From: Bacilliculturomica massiliensis
Lineage (GTDB): Bacteria > Bacillota > Clostridia > Peptostreptococcales > Anaerovoracaceae
Reading direction: 5' to 3'
NCBI RefSeq assembly: GCF_900605495.1
Contig: NZ_LR027602.1
Span: 279,408-343,407, forward strand
DNA length: 64,000 nt
A program made the position numbers and the translations under genes. Below are positions 34,001-43,112 of this stretch, piece by piece. Position 1 is the stretch's first letter; the number at the start of each line of letters is the position of its first letter. The notes under the pieces were generated by a model. That model was not told the origin of the DNA. It saw nothing but the letters and a program-made list of their open reading frames with translations, and did not search any database.

Positions 34001-34687
34001 TTGGCTGTGGGGACTCACAGGGCCACGGTGACCGTGACCGCGGACAACGGCGTGACGGAGAGCTTTGACGTGACCTTTGAGGTGACGGCGAAGGCGGCCG
34101 GCGTGACGGTGAGCGGGGCGTTCAGTTTTAACGGAGGAGCAGTGCCTCAGATTTCGGATCTTGTGAGCGGTATTTCCCACAAAGTGGGCGACGCCGAAGT
34201 GACGAAAGAGGGACATCGTATCAGTGCGGCGAGCGGAGAAGAAAATAATCAAAAATACGTTTCTGTTTCTATCCGTAAAAATGGGGAAACAAAGGACGCA
34301 TTGTCAATCAAAATCTATGACACAACCGCGGGACAAACGCTCGATATGAGTCAAATCATTGTTAAAATCAGCGCTGAGAGCATTACCTCAAAGCAGGTCA
34401 ACTATGAGCTCATGAACATGGCGCCCGGTACATACAAGATTGTAGCGGCAAAGAAAAACCATACGCCGGCCGTGCAAATTGTTACTGTTACTGATCAGGA
34501 TGTGGCGATAAAAGAGATTGCGGTAACCTATGCCGGCGATATCAACGGCGACACATATATCAATGACAGTGATTACAACCTGTTGATGACCATGTATGGA
34601 AAAGAAAGCGAGTCATATGATTTGACAGGGGATTCCCGTATCAATGATTCGGACTATAATTTGTTAATGACGAGATATGGGAAGTAA
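31085..34687 (+). CDS. Secreted adaptor: two jelly-roll modules, cohesin-like module, C-terminal dockerin
   Basis: The product has 1200 residues with an AAAAGGAGG site and a signal peptide (about 1-28). A module starting YKWSFEDGTPLPFTLVDGD occurs twice, near residues 39 and 620, each followed by a small beta domain with MPGQDVTITAVF or MPAQNVTVSAVF. Between them lies a cohesin-like sandwich (about 380-520; GTYTASVKLNGISAVAGTFG and YDSAIMKV). The C-terminus is a beta module and a complete dockerin from about 1150, with two near-identical calcium loops (GDINGDTYINDSDYNLLMT and TGDSRINDSDYNLLMT). A cohesin plus a dockerin would let it link two scaffold partners. The last ~450 bp are clearly more AT-rich than the rest. 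Confidence 0.75.
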   Translation: MKRKKKLLALLLSAAMAVGSFGMPVFADVGAGVSSGAAQDYKWSFEDGTPLPFTLVDGDIGSQPFIAMWDYCRNQYDKSETVKKAYASNKDGTYYISTLNEPLKGQNYDYPKCSESFKGTLRSPVVSLASDTVSIKLSGGSGNYFRIVNASDGTVLATQNAPGAFKPAGGSQTTGFIFRDYTLNIPAASYTDGMEVYFELVDNTTSSYGFVQLDDVKFRAYSVAEVTGVTKYAVSANSTGNGTLSVNTESTVKNGAVQIAVTPNEGAELLSLTVTAADNSIVDMGTKTLAFNMPGQDVTITAVFSTDIKEFDAIPAVRYTIGEAGNPLPEKVAVTYSDDVKGNVDVTWDAATYSLDRAGTYNVTGTVGGTSLKPTFQLTVYEPAEGNYILGGAFALNEGSETEGTYTASVKLNGISAVAGTFGIQYDSAIMKVKQGGTAYWNGATGSGVTMPSGSNYMILGWMSGEEPGRPPVDASAAPVEIMSVAFDMTKADYDRLFCRDSLRVYSYEGTDTSIWHNGGYLIDSGTAYAFASQNTVSYERMDRYLTEITALPGAVVTINGVSATANAQGKVLFALADGVTAYQAQKTGYLLASGTFTAAAGTAQTIPMKEDQGVVSYKWSFEDGTPLPFTLVDGDVSAYPFISTWDYCRNERKSSAEIQEIYNINKDGTYYLSTLQELIANQNTAAAADKYNEAFKGTLRSPKVSLASDTVAFKLSGGTANYFRIVDAATGTELARQNARGTSKPAGGSRATANIFHDELLTIPADKYQDGMEVYFELVDAATASYGYVQLDDVRFSAYSVEEPPAMDRYSISVDAQGAGTVTLNTESTIQNGFVQVTAVPNEGAELKTLEVTAEDGSAVAIGAAGHAFAMPAQNVTVSAVFVDGYGIGLESSGVTLTSGAVALSLGTAAEGYTSAESATITVSNSGTGKVTGLKAALSGAGANSFTLGTLSANEIAQGASATFTVEPKPSLAVGTHRATVTVTADNGVTESFDVTFEVTAKAAGVTVSGAFSFNGGAVPQISDLVSGISHKVGDAEVTKEGHRISAASGEENNQKYVSVSIRKNGETKDALSIKIYDTTAGQTLDMSQIIVKISAESITSKQVNYELMNMAPGTYKIVAAKKNHTPAVQIVTVTDQDVAIKEIAVTYAGDINGDTYINDSDYNLLMTMYGKESESYDLTGDSRINDSDYNLLMTRYGK

Positions 34688-34705
34688 AAGAAAGGATCAA
34701 AGTCG

Positions 34706-37462
34706 ATGAAAAAACGTATTATAACGATTTTGACGGCGACTTTTCTGGTGCTGCAATTATGCAGCACCGGAATGGTAGCGTGGGCGGCGACGCAGACAGA
34801 CGGACAGACCTATATAAGCGCCACATCGCCGGCGGACGCAATTTCCGATACATTAGATCAATCGCTGTTTGCAGGCGCGGTGGTGGAGTATGAAGAGGTC
34901 GACGCGGCTTCCGGCCGGTTTAAACTCAACGTATATTCTTACAATCGCCGGGGCCTGCTGCTTGGATGGGATTTTATTTATAACACCGACAAGCTCGTTC
35001 TTGCAAACAAAACGACGGGAGCGACTGTTAGTGTCAGCGCCATGATGTCACAGGCCATCGAAGGCGCGCTCAAGGACGCCGGCGAGCTGGGAAGTGCTGT
35101 AGATATCACAAGTCCGGATCTGGGCGTTATGACCTTTCCGACCAAAAAGTTTGATAAGACAACAGGAAAAGCGACAATATCCTGTGGGGGCAGCACAAAT
35201 ATAGCGGACCTGTGTGAATATTTCGGGTGGGTCGATAATGAGTATACGCTGGCCATGACCCGGCAGGGAGTCGGCTATCAGCTTTATTCTCTGCACTGTA
35301 AAGTAATCAATCCGGCGGATCTGGAAACGGTTTCTCATAATGATTTTCAGCTGGATGTTATACCGGAAAATGGCCGTGTAACGGGAATTGCGGTTTACCA
35401 GGGGGACGATGTTTCGGCAAATCGTGTATATTTTAAAGATTTCCCGGGAGATGCGGCATCAAGTACCACCGATCTGACGACCATCGGCGTCGCCGACATC
35501 GCCGCACCGGCGGTAGGCGGAAACGTACCTGTCAGCACGACCGTCACCTTCGGCGTGGGAAGCGGAACGGCCCCCGATCCGGCAGCCGCGTCCATCGCCT
35601 GGACAAAGGGCGGGGCCGCTTACAACGAGTCCACATTCCAGGATTACAGCACGGCCTATACGGCCACTTTCACCGTGGATATTCCCGAGGGCTGCGCGTA
35701 TGCGCAGGGGAGCACCGCGGTGACGCTGGGCGGACAGGATGCCGGCCCCGTGACGGTAAACGGAAACAAGATCTCCTTTACGAAGACTTACACCACAGCG
35801 GCTGCACCCGGCGCAGAGCCTGTTGCGCCGCCGAAGCCGGCCGATCCGGATTCCGGCATGGTCAAAGAGGAGCCTTCTGTCACCACGGGACAGAGCGCCT
35901 ACGAATTTACGTATAAGAGTACAGGAACGGGAACGCCTGTCATGGGCAAGGTGACCCTGAAAAAGAAAGCGGGAGGCGCGTTCGACCTGAACGCTCCGGC
36001 GGATGCGGCGACGGTCTATCAGATGACGGCGGCGCCTCAGTCCGGATATAAGTTCACCGGCTGGAAAAAGACAACGGCAAATTTCAGTCTCTTTGCGCTG
36101 GATGAAAATGGAATCGACACTTCGTCGGCCACCATCGAGGGAACAGCCGGCGTGCTGAGCCAGTATACCCCCGTCTTTGCGGAGCAGAGCGTGGTGACGG
36201 CAGACGACCCCAGGCTGGACCAGATGACGGTAAGCACAGCGGATGGAAAGAGCATCCTGCTGCGTACGGATCACAAAACGGACGGCTTTGCCTCCGATGT
36301 GACGGATTATCTGCTGTACCTGATGCCGGAAGCCACCGGATTCGATCTGAATATGGTGATCGCCACGAAGGAGGAGGACAATGGGGCCTTCAACAGTGTG
36401 GTCAAGGTGAACGGTCAGACGATCGCGCCCACGGAGACTCGTAAGGACGGCATGGTAAGACGGGCATACGCAAAGACCCTTGAAACTGTGAACGGAACGG
36501 TGACCATTGCGGTGACGTCTGGCGCGAAGACCACCGAATATACCATTACTGTGGACAAGATCGCCGTGGCGCCCACGATCGCCATGGATATCACGGATAA
36601 GAATTCCGGGGTCTATGGAATGGACGTCAGCCTGCAAAATACCATCGCCAATGAGTTTTCCTTCAGTCTGACGCTGGATCCCAGCGTATTTATGGGATTT
36701 ACGGTTGGCGCTGCAGAGCTGACGAACGGAGATGTATCGGCGGCGCTGAATGGACAGCTGGCTGAGGGAAGCGCCTTTGAGGTGGTGAAGGCGTCGTACG
36801 ATTCCTCGTTGAATACACTGTCTGTGGTCATGGCCGCAAGGGACGGCGGATACGTGGACTGCACCGCAGGAACGACCATCGGAACGCTGGAGTTCAGAAC
36901 GAGCGGAGGGACCAGCGTCCCCGCGGCCGACTGGGCGAAGCTGATCATCGACGCGGATTTCTCAAAGAGCATGCTGACGGATCAGCGGTTCACTGCCTTT
37001 GAAGAGACCAGCGCCGCCTTCGACCAGGGATTGATCCGGATCACGGTTCCGGACATGATGACCATTGCCGGATATCTGAACTCCCTGATGAAAGCGGATG
37101 TACAGGCCAACGTGGCGGCCATTCACGTAAAAAGCGGCGCGGAATCGGTGACGGAGCTGAAGCCGGATGCGGAGCGATGGTTTGCAGGAAAGGTGACCAA
37201 TGGAGAGTATACGTTGGAGATCGTGCTGCCCAACTACATCCGGTGCGAGGTGGCTATAGGACCGGAAAACAGCGTCGTTGGGGCCATCGCCATGACGGCG
37301 GGCGACCTGAACCAGGACGGTCACGTAGACGCGCAGGACCGCGCGAGACTGATCGAACTGCTGTACACGTCTGTTCAGGCAGGCGAGGTAGGAGATATTG
37401 ACGGAGACGGGCGGATTACCGGAGGAGATCTGGGGTATCTGCTGGCAAACATCGGAAGATAA
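34706..37462 (+). CDS. Secreted adaptor with two cohesin-like modules and C-terminal dockerin
   Basis: The product has 918 residues, 19 bp after the previous gene. The signal peptide ends near VAWA (residue 28). The first cohesin-like module is about 45-235 (FKLNVYSYNRRGLLLGWDFI and YNTDKLVL). A module beginning IGVADIAAPAVGGNVPVSTT (about 255-365) recurs in the gene at 62663. An InlB/Listeria-type and a cadherin-like sandwich follow. The second cohesin-like module (about 615-790) has YGMDVSLQNTIANEFSFSLT. A beta module and a dockerin end the protein (GDLNQDGHVDAQDRARLIEL and DIDGDGRITGGDLGYLLANI). The first ~750 bp are AT-richer than the remainder. Confidence 0.75.
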   Translation: MKKRIITILTATFLVLQLCSTGMVAWAATQTDGQTYISATSPADAISDTLDQSLFAGAVVEYEEVDAASGRFKLNVYSYNRRGLLLGWDFIYNTDKLVLANKTTGATVSVSAMMSQAIEGALKDAGELGSAVDITSPDLGVMTFPTKKFDKTTGKATISCGGSTNIADLCEYFGWVDNEYTLAMTRQGVGYQLYSLHCKVINPADLETVSHNDFQLDVIPENGRVTGIAVYQGDDVSANRVYFKDFPGDAASSTTDLTTIGVADIAAPAVGGNVPVSTTVTFGVGSGTAPDPAAASIAWTKGGAAYNESTFQDYSTAYTATFTVDIPEGCAYAQGSTAVTLGGQDAGPVTVNGNKISFTKTYTTAAAPGAEPVAPPKPADPDSGMVKEEPSVTTGQSAYEFTYKSTGTGTPVMGKVTLKKKAGGAFDLNAPADAATVYQMTAAPQSGYKFTGWKKTTANFSLFALDENGIDTSSATIEGTAGVLSQYTPVFAEQSVVTADDPRLDQMTVSTADGKSILLRTDHKTDGFASDVTDYLLYLMPEATGFDLNMVIATKEEDNGAFNSVVKVNGQTIAPTETRKDGMVRRAYAKTLETVNGTVTIAVTSGAKTTEYTITVDKIAVAPTIAMDITDKNSGVYGMDVSLQNTIANEFSFSLTLDPSVFMGFTVGAAELTNGDVSAALNGQLAEGSAFEVVKASYDSSLNTLSVVMAARDGGYVDCTAGTTIGTLEFRTSGGTSVPAADWAKLIIDADFSKSMLTDQRFTAFEETSAAFDQGLIRITVPDMMTIAGYLNSLMKADVQANVAAIHVKSGAESVTELKPDAERWFAGKVTNGEYTLEIVLPNYIRCEVAIGPENSVVGAIAMTAGDLNQDGHVDAQDRARLIELLYTSVQAGEVGDIDGDGRITGGDLGYLLANIGR

Positions 37463-37491
37463 GGTTTCCGTCGCGTATTGGAATGTAGGAT

Positions 37492-37530
37492 GGCAGGCTG
37501 CGTTTCGCCTTTTGTGGAACGCGGCCTGCC
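37492..37530 (+). other. Intercistronic stem-loop
   Basis: The 104-bp gap before the next gene holds a strong stem (ggcaggctgcgtt / aacgcggcctgcc) with no T tract. It may mark an RNA processing or stability site rather than a terminator. Confidence 0.5.
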
Positions 37531-37566
37531 CAATTGCGAAGACAGAGGCACACAGCGGGAGGTATT

Positions 37567-39021
37567 ATGAAACGGATTCGGACAGTCCTTTGGATCGGGA
37601 TTGCACTGATGATGCTGGCGCCGGCGGCCGCGGCTGCCGCGGAGAAGGCGCCTGTGACACTGACAGCCGCCATGGGAGGAGAGCGGGAAATCGTGCTGAC
37701 CGTGGGCGTGCGGAACACAGAGTTCAACGCGCTGCAGCTTGCGGTGGGATTTGACCCGGATAAGCTGACGCCGCGCCTGGCAGAGGGCGAAGGAGAGGCG
37801 CAGGACCCGGAGAGCATGACGGACTACCTGGCCCCGTTGTACTACAGGGGATCGGGATGGATGCAGTGCGAGTTTGGAGAGTTTGATGAGGAAGCGGGAA
37901 TCGTGGAGCTGACCTTGTACGTGGATCCGGCGTCGAGAGGAAGGGACGCGGATGCCGATGGATTTATGGCGGCAGGGACACAGGGACTGGAACTGGTATC
38001 CCTGCATTTTACGTTGGATGAAACTGCCGTTTTTACGGCAGATACGATAGAGCTGGCGGCCACCTCCAGCAACGACCGTTATGTGATATTGTCTGCGAAA
38101 AATCCCCAGAATGTGGGCAATCCCACGATCAGACGAGGAAAGAGTGTGGCGGAGCGGGATTTTACAGCCCTGGGAATCGCGCTGAGTGAGACGGAGGAAC
38201 CGGAGGAGGACAACGACGAAGCTGGAGATGGAAACGCCGGAGACGGCGGAGCCACTGGGGGATCTGGTGGAGAAAACCAGTCCCAGGGAACAGCGCCGCC
38301 AGAACCGGGGAAGGAGCCGGGACAGGGATCGGGGCAGACGGAGAACGGAGGAGCCACTGGGGGATCTGGTGGAGAAAACCAGTCCCAGGGAACGGCGCCG
38401 ACAGAACCGGGACAGGAGCCGGGACAGGGATCGGAGCAGACGGAGAACGGCAGCGGCCCATGGCAGACGGGACCGGCGGCTGAAGCGCTGTCTGACATGA
38501 GGGGCCACTGGGCCGAAGGCTATGTGCAGGCGCTGGTATCCAGGGGGCTGGCCTCCGGTTATCCCGACGGGACCTTCCGGCCGGAAGCGCAGCTGAACCG
38601 GAGTGAATTCTGTGTTGTGCTGTGTAAAATGGCGGGGATCTCTCCCGCCGCAGGAGAAAATCGATTTTCAGATCTGCAGGAAGCCTGGGCGGCGCCGTAT
38701 ATCAACGCCCTGGCCGACGCTGGAAAGGTGAGCGGCGTGGGCGGCGGGCGCTTTGAGCCGGAGCGGGCGATCAGCCGTCAGGAGGCGGCGGTGCTGCTCT
38801 CCGGCGCGCTTGAGCTGCCGGAGACGGAGCGGACGCTGTCCTTTACAGACGTGCAGCGCATTGAGACCTGGGCGCTGGACAGTCTGAAGCGCACGGTGGC
38901 CGCAGGCCTGTTCAGCGGCTATGAGGACGGCACTCTGCGGCCAGAAGGCCTTATAACCCGGGGCGAGATGGCCGCTGCGGTGACGCTGGGCCTGGAGAAG
39001 ATGGAACGGGAAAGCAAATAG
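37567..39021 (+). CDS. SLH-anchored cohesin-like scaffold protein
   Basis: The product has 484 residues from the ATG at 37567 (GGGAGG site). The signal peptide (about 1-25) is followed by a cohesin-like module (about 27-195; IVLTVGVRNTEFNALQLAVG and FDPDKLTPRL). A Gly/Glu/Gln-rich linker with a 33-residue repeat comes next (about 210-305). Three SLH domains end it (about 310-480; MRGHWAEGYVQALVSRGLAS with SGYPDGTFRPEAQLNRSEF). SLH domains bind pyruvylated cell-wall polymer, so this protein would hold a dockerin partner on the cell surface. The layout is that of the OlpA/SdbA-type anchors of cellulosome producers. Confidence 0.85.
   Translation: MKRIRTVLWIGIALMMLAPAAAAAAEKAPVTLTAAMGGEREIVLTVGVRNTEFNALQLAVGFDPDKLTPRLAEGEGEAQDPESMTDYLAPLYYRGSGWMQCEFGEFDEEAGIVELTLYVDPASRGRDADADGFMAAGTQGLELVSLHFTLDETAVFTADTIELAATSSNDRYVILSAKNPQNVGNPTIRRGKSVAERDFTALGIALSETEEPEEDNDEAGDGNAGDGGATGGSGGENQSQGTAPPEPGKEPGQGSGQTENGGATGGSGGENQSQGTAPTEPGQEPGQGSEQTENGSGPWQTGPAAEALSDMRGHWAEGYVQALVSRGLASGYPDGTFRPEAQLNRSEFCVVLCKMAGISPAAGENRFSDLQEAWAAPYINALADAGKVSGVGGGRFEPERAISRQEAAVLLSGALELPETERTLSFTDVQRIETWALDSLKRTVAAGLFSGYEDGTLRPEGLITRGEMAAAVTLGLEKMERESK
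38246..38443 (+). repeat. Two copies of a 99-bp in-frame repeat in the scaffold linker
   Basis: Units begin at 38246 and 38345 and encode GGATGGSGGENQSQGTAP followed by a Pro/Gln/Gly stretch. They are nearly identical, which points to recent duplication and easy length change of the spacer between cohesin and SLH domains. Confidence 0.85.
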
Positions 39022-39032
39022 GAGGCGGAAGA

Positions 39033-41480
39033 GTGCAGGACAGTTTGAACAGAAAAGGACGAAGGCTTCTGCCCCTGCTGCTGGCAGTCTGCCTGGGAGT
39101 CGGAACCTCTCCGGCCTTTGGCGCGGCGGATGAGGGGGAACTGGAGCCTTTCTCAGCGCTGACGCCTGAATTGGAGGCGATCACAGTCAGCGCAGGGCAT
39201 ATTCACCAGCCGTTCTCTTCCACGTCGTATATTTATGATATGACGCTGGGGCCCGGGGAAGATCGCTTTTCCCTCACAGCCGTTCCTGCGGAAAAGGAGT
39301 GGCCGCCCACGATAGAGGTACTGCTTGACGGAAACGAAACGGACGGATGGATCCTGTCGGACGGGGAGCCGTCTCCGCCGGTCGAGGTGGAGACAGGGCA
39401 AAGCCGGCAGGTGACGGTTCGGTCCAGGGCCTGCGAGGGGGAAAAGAAACAGAGCTATACCATATCGGTGTATCGAACGGGACTTTCACTGGTATGGAAG
39501 CCGGGAGAAGTCTGTCAGACGCAGGAAGGCGCGCAGGTGCTGCCGGTGAGCCTGTACGCCCCGCCGGGCACGGAGCTCAGGGTGCTGGATTTTGCGCTGG
39601 GTTTTGATCCGAACATACTGGAGCTGGCTGAAGCCGGCGGCGCTGTCACGGAGGATATTTATCAGTGTGTGGAAACAGCGGATGGGTTTGCATACAATCC
39701 ATTCGATAAAACCGGTTTTTTTAAGGAGCTGGATTTCCAGGCGGACAACGTGGCGGGCGTGCTGCGCATCCAGTATGGAAAAGACACGAAAAGCAGGCTG
39801 GAGTGTTTCCGCTCGACGGAGGAGAGCGGAAGGCTGCTGACTGTGTATTTTCGGATAAAGGGGGAGCTGAAGGCGGACAGTCTCTTTGTTTTCAGGGAGG
39901 ATGAGAGGATCAGCCAGGGAATCGCCGTGGTGGACGGAAGCGGACGGGAACTGGTCTGCGCGGACATGGTATCCGTGGAGGGTCTCCCGCAGGAGACTGC
40001 GCCCGCCGATCCTGACGACTCTGGCGCAGCGCTCACCGGCCCGGCGCTGGGAGTGATGGAGGTGGACCGGGAGAGCCTGCCGGGAACGCCCGATGCGGCG
40101 GGACAAAATCTGGAGGTCAGGCCTCTCGTATTTGTGGATTCGGAGGGGGTCCAGAGGTTCGGATTTCAGGAGGACGTCTTTGATTATGATCTGTATTTGC
40201 TGCCGGGGGACGAAGCGGGACTGATCCTGCGCAGTCTGAACGACGTGACCGCAGTCACAGCCGCCGGTTTATGGGCGGATGACGGGACGGCGGAAACAGA
40301 AGCGGCAGGAGGGGGGCAGATCGCGCTGATCAGAGATCCCAGCGGAAGCGGAACAGGTCCGTACGGGGTCAATTGGTGGGCGGATGTTCCGGGAAGAAAT
40401 TTGACTCTGCGCCTGCAGGACGGGGAGACGGATCGAACCGTGCGGCTGCTTCTGACCGATGCGGCGGGGAATGGGAGCGTCTATACCGTCTCCCTTCATC
40501 GGGCGGCGGAGCGGCCCCGGTCCGTCCTTTCCGCTTCAGGCGGAAGGGTGACGGCAACCGTGGAACAGTCTGCGTTTCGGACGGTCAGTTTCGCGCTGAT
40601 CCTGACTCCGGAAAAATCCCTGGAGCTTACAGAAGAGGCGGTTCGTACACAGCTGGAACGCTCCCTGAGCGGCGCTGCGCTCTCCGTGGCAAAGGTGACG
40701 CTGAGCGATCCGCAGGGCTTGCAATCCGATCCGGGCAGAGCGCCGGAGGGGGCGAAGGAGCTTCGGATACTGCTTGACACGGGAGATTCGTCCGATCCCG
40801 TATCCACGCTGGACCATCCAATGACCATTGCGCTGTTTGAAGGGGACATGAGAGACGTCTGGGGCGTGGGCGGCGACGAGGGGAACTCCATCGGCGACGC
40901 CCGGCTCGGCGCTCTGTTTCGCACCACAGCGCTGGCGGGCACTGCAACGCTGAGCGGGACGATTCTGGCGTATCATAGCGGGAGCCTGCCGGAGGTAACG
41001 CTGTATGAAGCGGAACTGGCGGCGTCCTCAGACTGGCCGGAGACGACTCTGGAGGCGGCCGGTATTCCGGCGGAAGTGGTTTTGCTGAACGGACAGACGG
41101 GCTACGGCTTGAAGGAGTTTCAGTATACCGTGTCACTGAAGGCGGGAGTTCCGTATACCATGCGCATTCAAAAGACCATGCATACCAGCTGCACGGTGAG
41201 CGGAATCATGCTGGCCGGGAATGAAGGAATGAATCCCATTCCGCTGTATGCAGGAGATTTTGACGGCGACGGATGGATCAGTCTCTTCGACGCGGATCTG
41301 CTGACCTTGCATTCCGGCCGGGGCGGCGGGGAGAAAGAACAGGCAGCGCAGTACGATCTGGACGGAGACGGGGCGGTCACGCTGTTTGATCTGGATGTGC
41401 TGACCGGAAAAGAGAATTATGGAGGACGAAACCGGGCTGTCGCCTGGGAGTCCCTTCGGAAGGGAGGTGAAATTGAATGA
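39033..41480 (+). CDS. Secreted cohesin-like / cadherin-sandwich protein with C-terminal dockerin
   Basis: The product has 815 residues from a GTG behind GGAGGCGG. The signal peptide (about 1-31, ending PAFGA) is followed by a cadherin-like beta sandwich (about 48-145). A cohesin-like module (about 150-320) has VLDFALGFDPNILELAEAGG. A second sandwich (about 360-490), another beta domain and a beta module with YTMRIQKTMHTSCTVSGIML precede a dockerin (about 741-800; GDFDGDGWISLFDADLLT and DLDGDGAVTLFDLDVLT). The two loops are separated by a longer than usual linker. It overlaps the next gene by four bases. Confidence 0.75.
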   Translation: MQDSLNRKGRRLLPLLLAVCLGVGTSPAFGAADEGELEPFSALTPELEAITVSAGHIHQPFSSTSYIYDMTLGPGEDRFSLTAVPAEKEWPPTIEVLLDGNETDGWILSDGEPSPPVEVETGQSRQVTVRSRACEGEKKQSYTISVYRTGLSLVWKPGEVCQTQEGAQVLPVSLYAPPGTELRVLDFALGFDPNILELAEAGGAVTEDIYQCVETADGFAYNPFDKTGFFKELDFQADNVAGVLRIQYGKDTKSRLECFRSTEESGRLLTVYFRIKGELKADSLFVFREDERISQGIAVVDGSGRELVCADMVSVEGLPQETAPADPDDSGAALTGPALGVMEVDRESLPGTPDAAGQNLEVRPLVFVDSEGVQRFGFQEDVFDYDLYLLPGDEAGLILRSLNDVTAVTAAGLWADDGTAETEAAGGGQIALIRDPSGSGTGPYGVNWWADVPGRNLTLRLQDGETDRTVRLLLTDAAGNGSVYTVSLHRAAERPRSVLSASGGRVTATVEQSAFRTVSFALILTPEKSLELTEEAVRTQLERSLSGAALSVAKVTLSDPQGLQSDPGRAPEGAKELRILLDTGDSSDPVSTLDHPMTIALFEGDMRDVWGVGGDEGNSIGDARLGALFRTTALAGTATLSGTILAYHSGSLPEVTLYEAELAASSDWPETTLEAAGIPAEVVLLNGQTGYGLKEFQYTVSLKAGVPYTMRIQKTMHTSCTVSGIMLAGNEGMNPIPLYAGDFDGDGWISLFDADLLTLHSGRGGGEKEQAAQYDLDGDGAVTLFDLDVLTGKENYGGRNRAVAWESLRKGGEIE

Positions 41481-43081
41481 GGCGCACAACAAGGATGATA
41501 CTTCTGATCCTGTCACTGGTTTTGAACCTGTCGGTCCCGGCGTTTGCCGGCAGCGGGCAGGGGGGCGCGGAGGCAATCGCGCCGAAGGTCACGGTAAAGG
41601 TGAATCAGGTGACCGATGACGATACGCTGGAGGTAAGCCTGCAGGCCGACGGCGCCGGGTCAGGCCGCATCTTGTCCGTGGCGGCGGTTCTGCGATACGA
41701 CACAGAACGGCTGACGCTGATCGGCTGGGATGCGTCAAAGACGCCGGTGGCGCTGAGTACAGAACCTGCGGCGCCCGTATCCGGCCAGACCATGGCCCCG
41801 GGCAATGTGGCGGGGAAGCCTTCCCTGGCTTTTCGAGCCGCCGCGGGAGAAGGGGGAGCGGAAGAAACAGAAAAGTCCGCAGCGTATGTGTATGTTGCAG
41901 CGCAGGGACACAACGGCAATGACCTGACAGCGGGGAAAGAGCTGGCGACGATCCGGTTTCGGATCCAGGGACCGGCAGGGGAGGCGGCTGACTTCACCGA
42001 CGCGCTGAGTCTGGCAGAGCTGACGGAGTTTCAACCGCAGTTTCCCATGGCGGCGGCGCCGGCAGCCATGAATGTGAGCGGAAGGTATTATCGCTCGGAC
42101 TGGACTGCGGATGGAGCCGGTATGGAGAACTATGCGCGTCTGACGGTGGAGGCCGGTGAGATCGCGTCGCCCACCAGAGGGCCCAGCCTGTACGGGGGCG
42201 GAGGAAGCGGCGGTCCGGCAGACAGCAGCGCCTTTGCGTCCCTGACCTTCTACGACTGGGACGACACGCTGCTTGGGACCCGGATCGTGGCGAAAGGGGC
42301 CAGCCTGAAGGACCCCAACAGCGAGGAGACGGACAACGACGGCAACGGAATTCCGGATAAGAAGGACTACGAGACGCTGCTGGCGTCGGCGGCGCCGGAG
42401 CAGATCGGCGAGAACGGCCACCTGCTGGATTCCGTGCTGGAGGAAAACGGCTTCGCGCCGGTGGCTCCGGAGGGAAATCTGCTGGTCAGTCCGGTGACCG
42501 ACCAGAACGGAGAACCCATCAGCGCTGTCAATAAAGAGGGATATCTGTATGCGGGGTGGGTGGATTATGCCACCGGGAGATCCACGCCGGACAGCAGGCT
42601 GACGGACAATACGAACAACGTGGCAAAGCAGACGGGGCTTGTAGATCTGGCCTCGGTCAGCGCAAGCCAGACGGTAAAGGCGGCCTATAACGAGGATGCT
42701 TCTAAAATAGGCGTGAGCGCCACCGGAGCCCAGAATAATACGGCGGCCAAGCGGTATCAGGTGTATTATAGCCCCTTTGTCAGAACCAGCGCCGGTTATG
42801 TGACCACCTTTACCGTGAAGCGTTCCGGCTCGACCAGACGAGCCAACGACGGGGAGACGTATCTGCAGATCGGTCTGCAGTATCTGGGTTTTCAGAGCTC
42901 CACGCTCCGGGTCGTGCCGGGGGTGAAGGACATCGAGACCTTCGAGCTCACCCTTCCGTTAAACGCAGCCGCCACGTTCAACACAGACCGAGCGGTGGCA
43001 TATCAGATATTTGGCGGCTCCAGCGCCGGCGTGGAGGCTAGGACGAACACCGCGTATATCAAGGCAATCGCGGTGCAGTAA
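41477..43081 (+). CDS. Secreted protein with N-terminal cohesin-like module
   Basis: The product has 534 residues, overlapping the previous stop (ATGA) behind GAAGGGAGGTGA. The signal peptide is about 1-25. The cohesin-like module (about 30-200) shows LEVSLQADGAGSGRILSVAA and LRYDTERLTLIGWD. After a Gly/Ser linker there is a calcium-loop-like DNDGNGIPDKKDYETLL (about 280) and a C-terminal beta region (about 400-534) that I do not recognise. It has neither SLH nor a full dockerin, so how it stays at the surface is unclear. Confidence 0.65.
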   Translation: MRRTTRMILLILSLVLNLSVPAFAGSGQGGAEAIAPKVTVKVNQVTDDDTLEVSLQADGAGSGRILSVAAVLRYDTERLTLIGWDASKTPVALSTEPAAPVSGQTMAPGNVAGKPSLAFRAAAGEGGAEETEKSAAYVYVAAQGHNGNDLTAGKELATIRFRIQGPAGEAADFTDALSLAELTEFQPQFPMAAAPAAMNVSGRYYRSDWTADGAGMENYARLTVEAGEIASPTRGPSLYGGGGSGGPADSSAFASLTFYDWDDTLLGTRIVAKGASLKDPNSEETDNDGNGIPDKKDYETLLASAAPEQIGENGHLLDSVLEENGFAPVAPEGNLLVSPVTDQNGEPISAVNKEGYLYAGWVDYATGRSTPDSRLTDNTNNVAKQTGLVDLASVSASQTVKAAYNEDASKIGVSATGAQNNTAAKRYQVYYSPFVRTSAGYVTTFTVKRSGSTRRANDGETYLQIGLQYLGFQSSTLRVVPGVKDIETFELTLPLNAAATFNTDRAVAYQIFGGSSAGVEARTNTAYIKAIAVQ

Positions 43082-43112
43082 ACGAAATAGAAAAAGAGGA
43101 AGGAATGAAACG

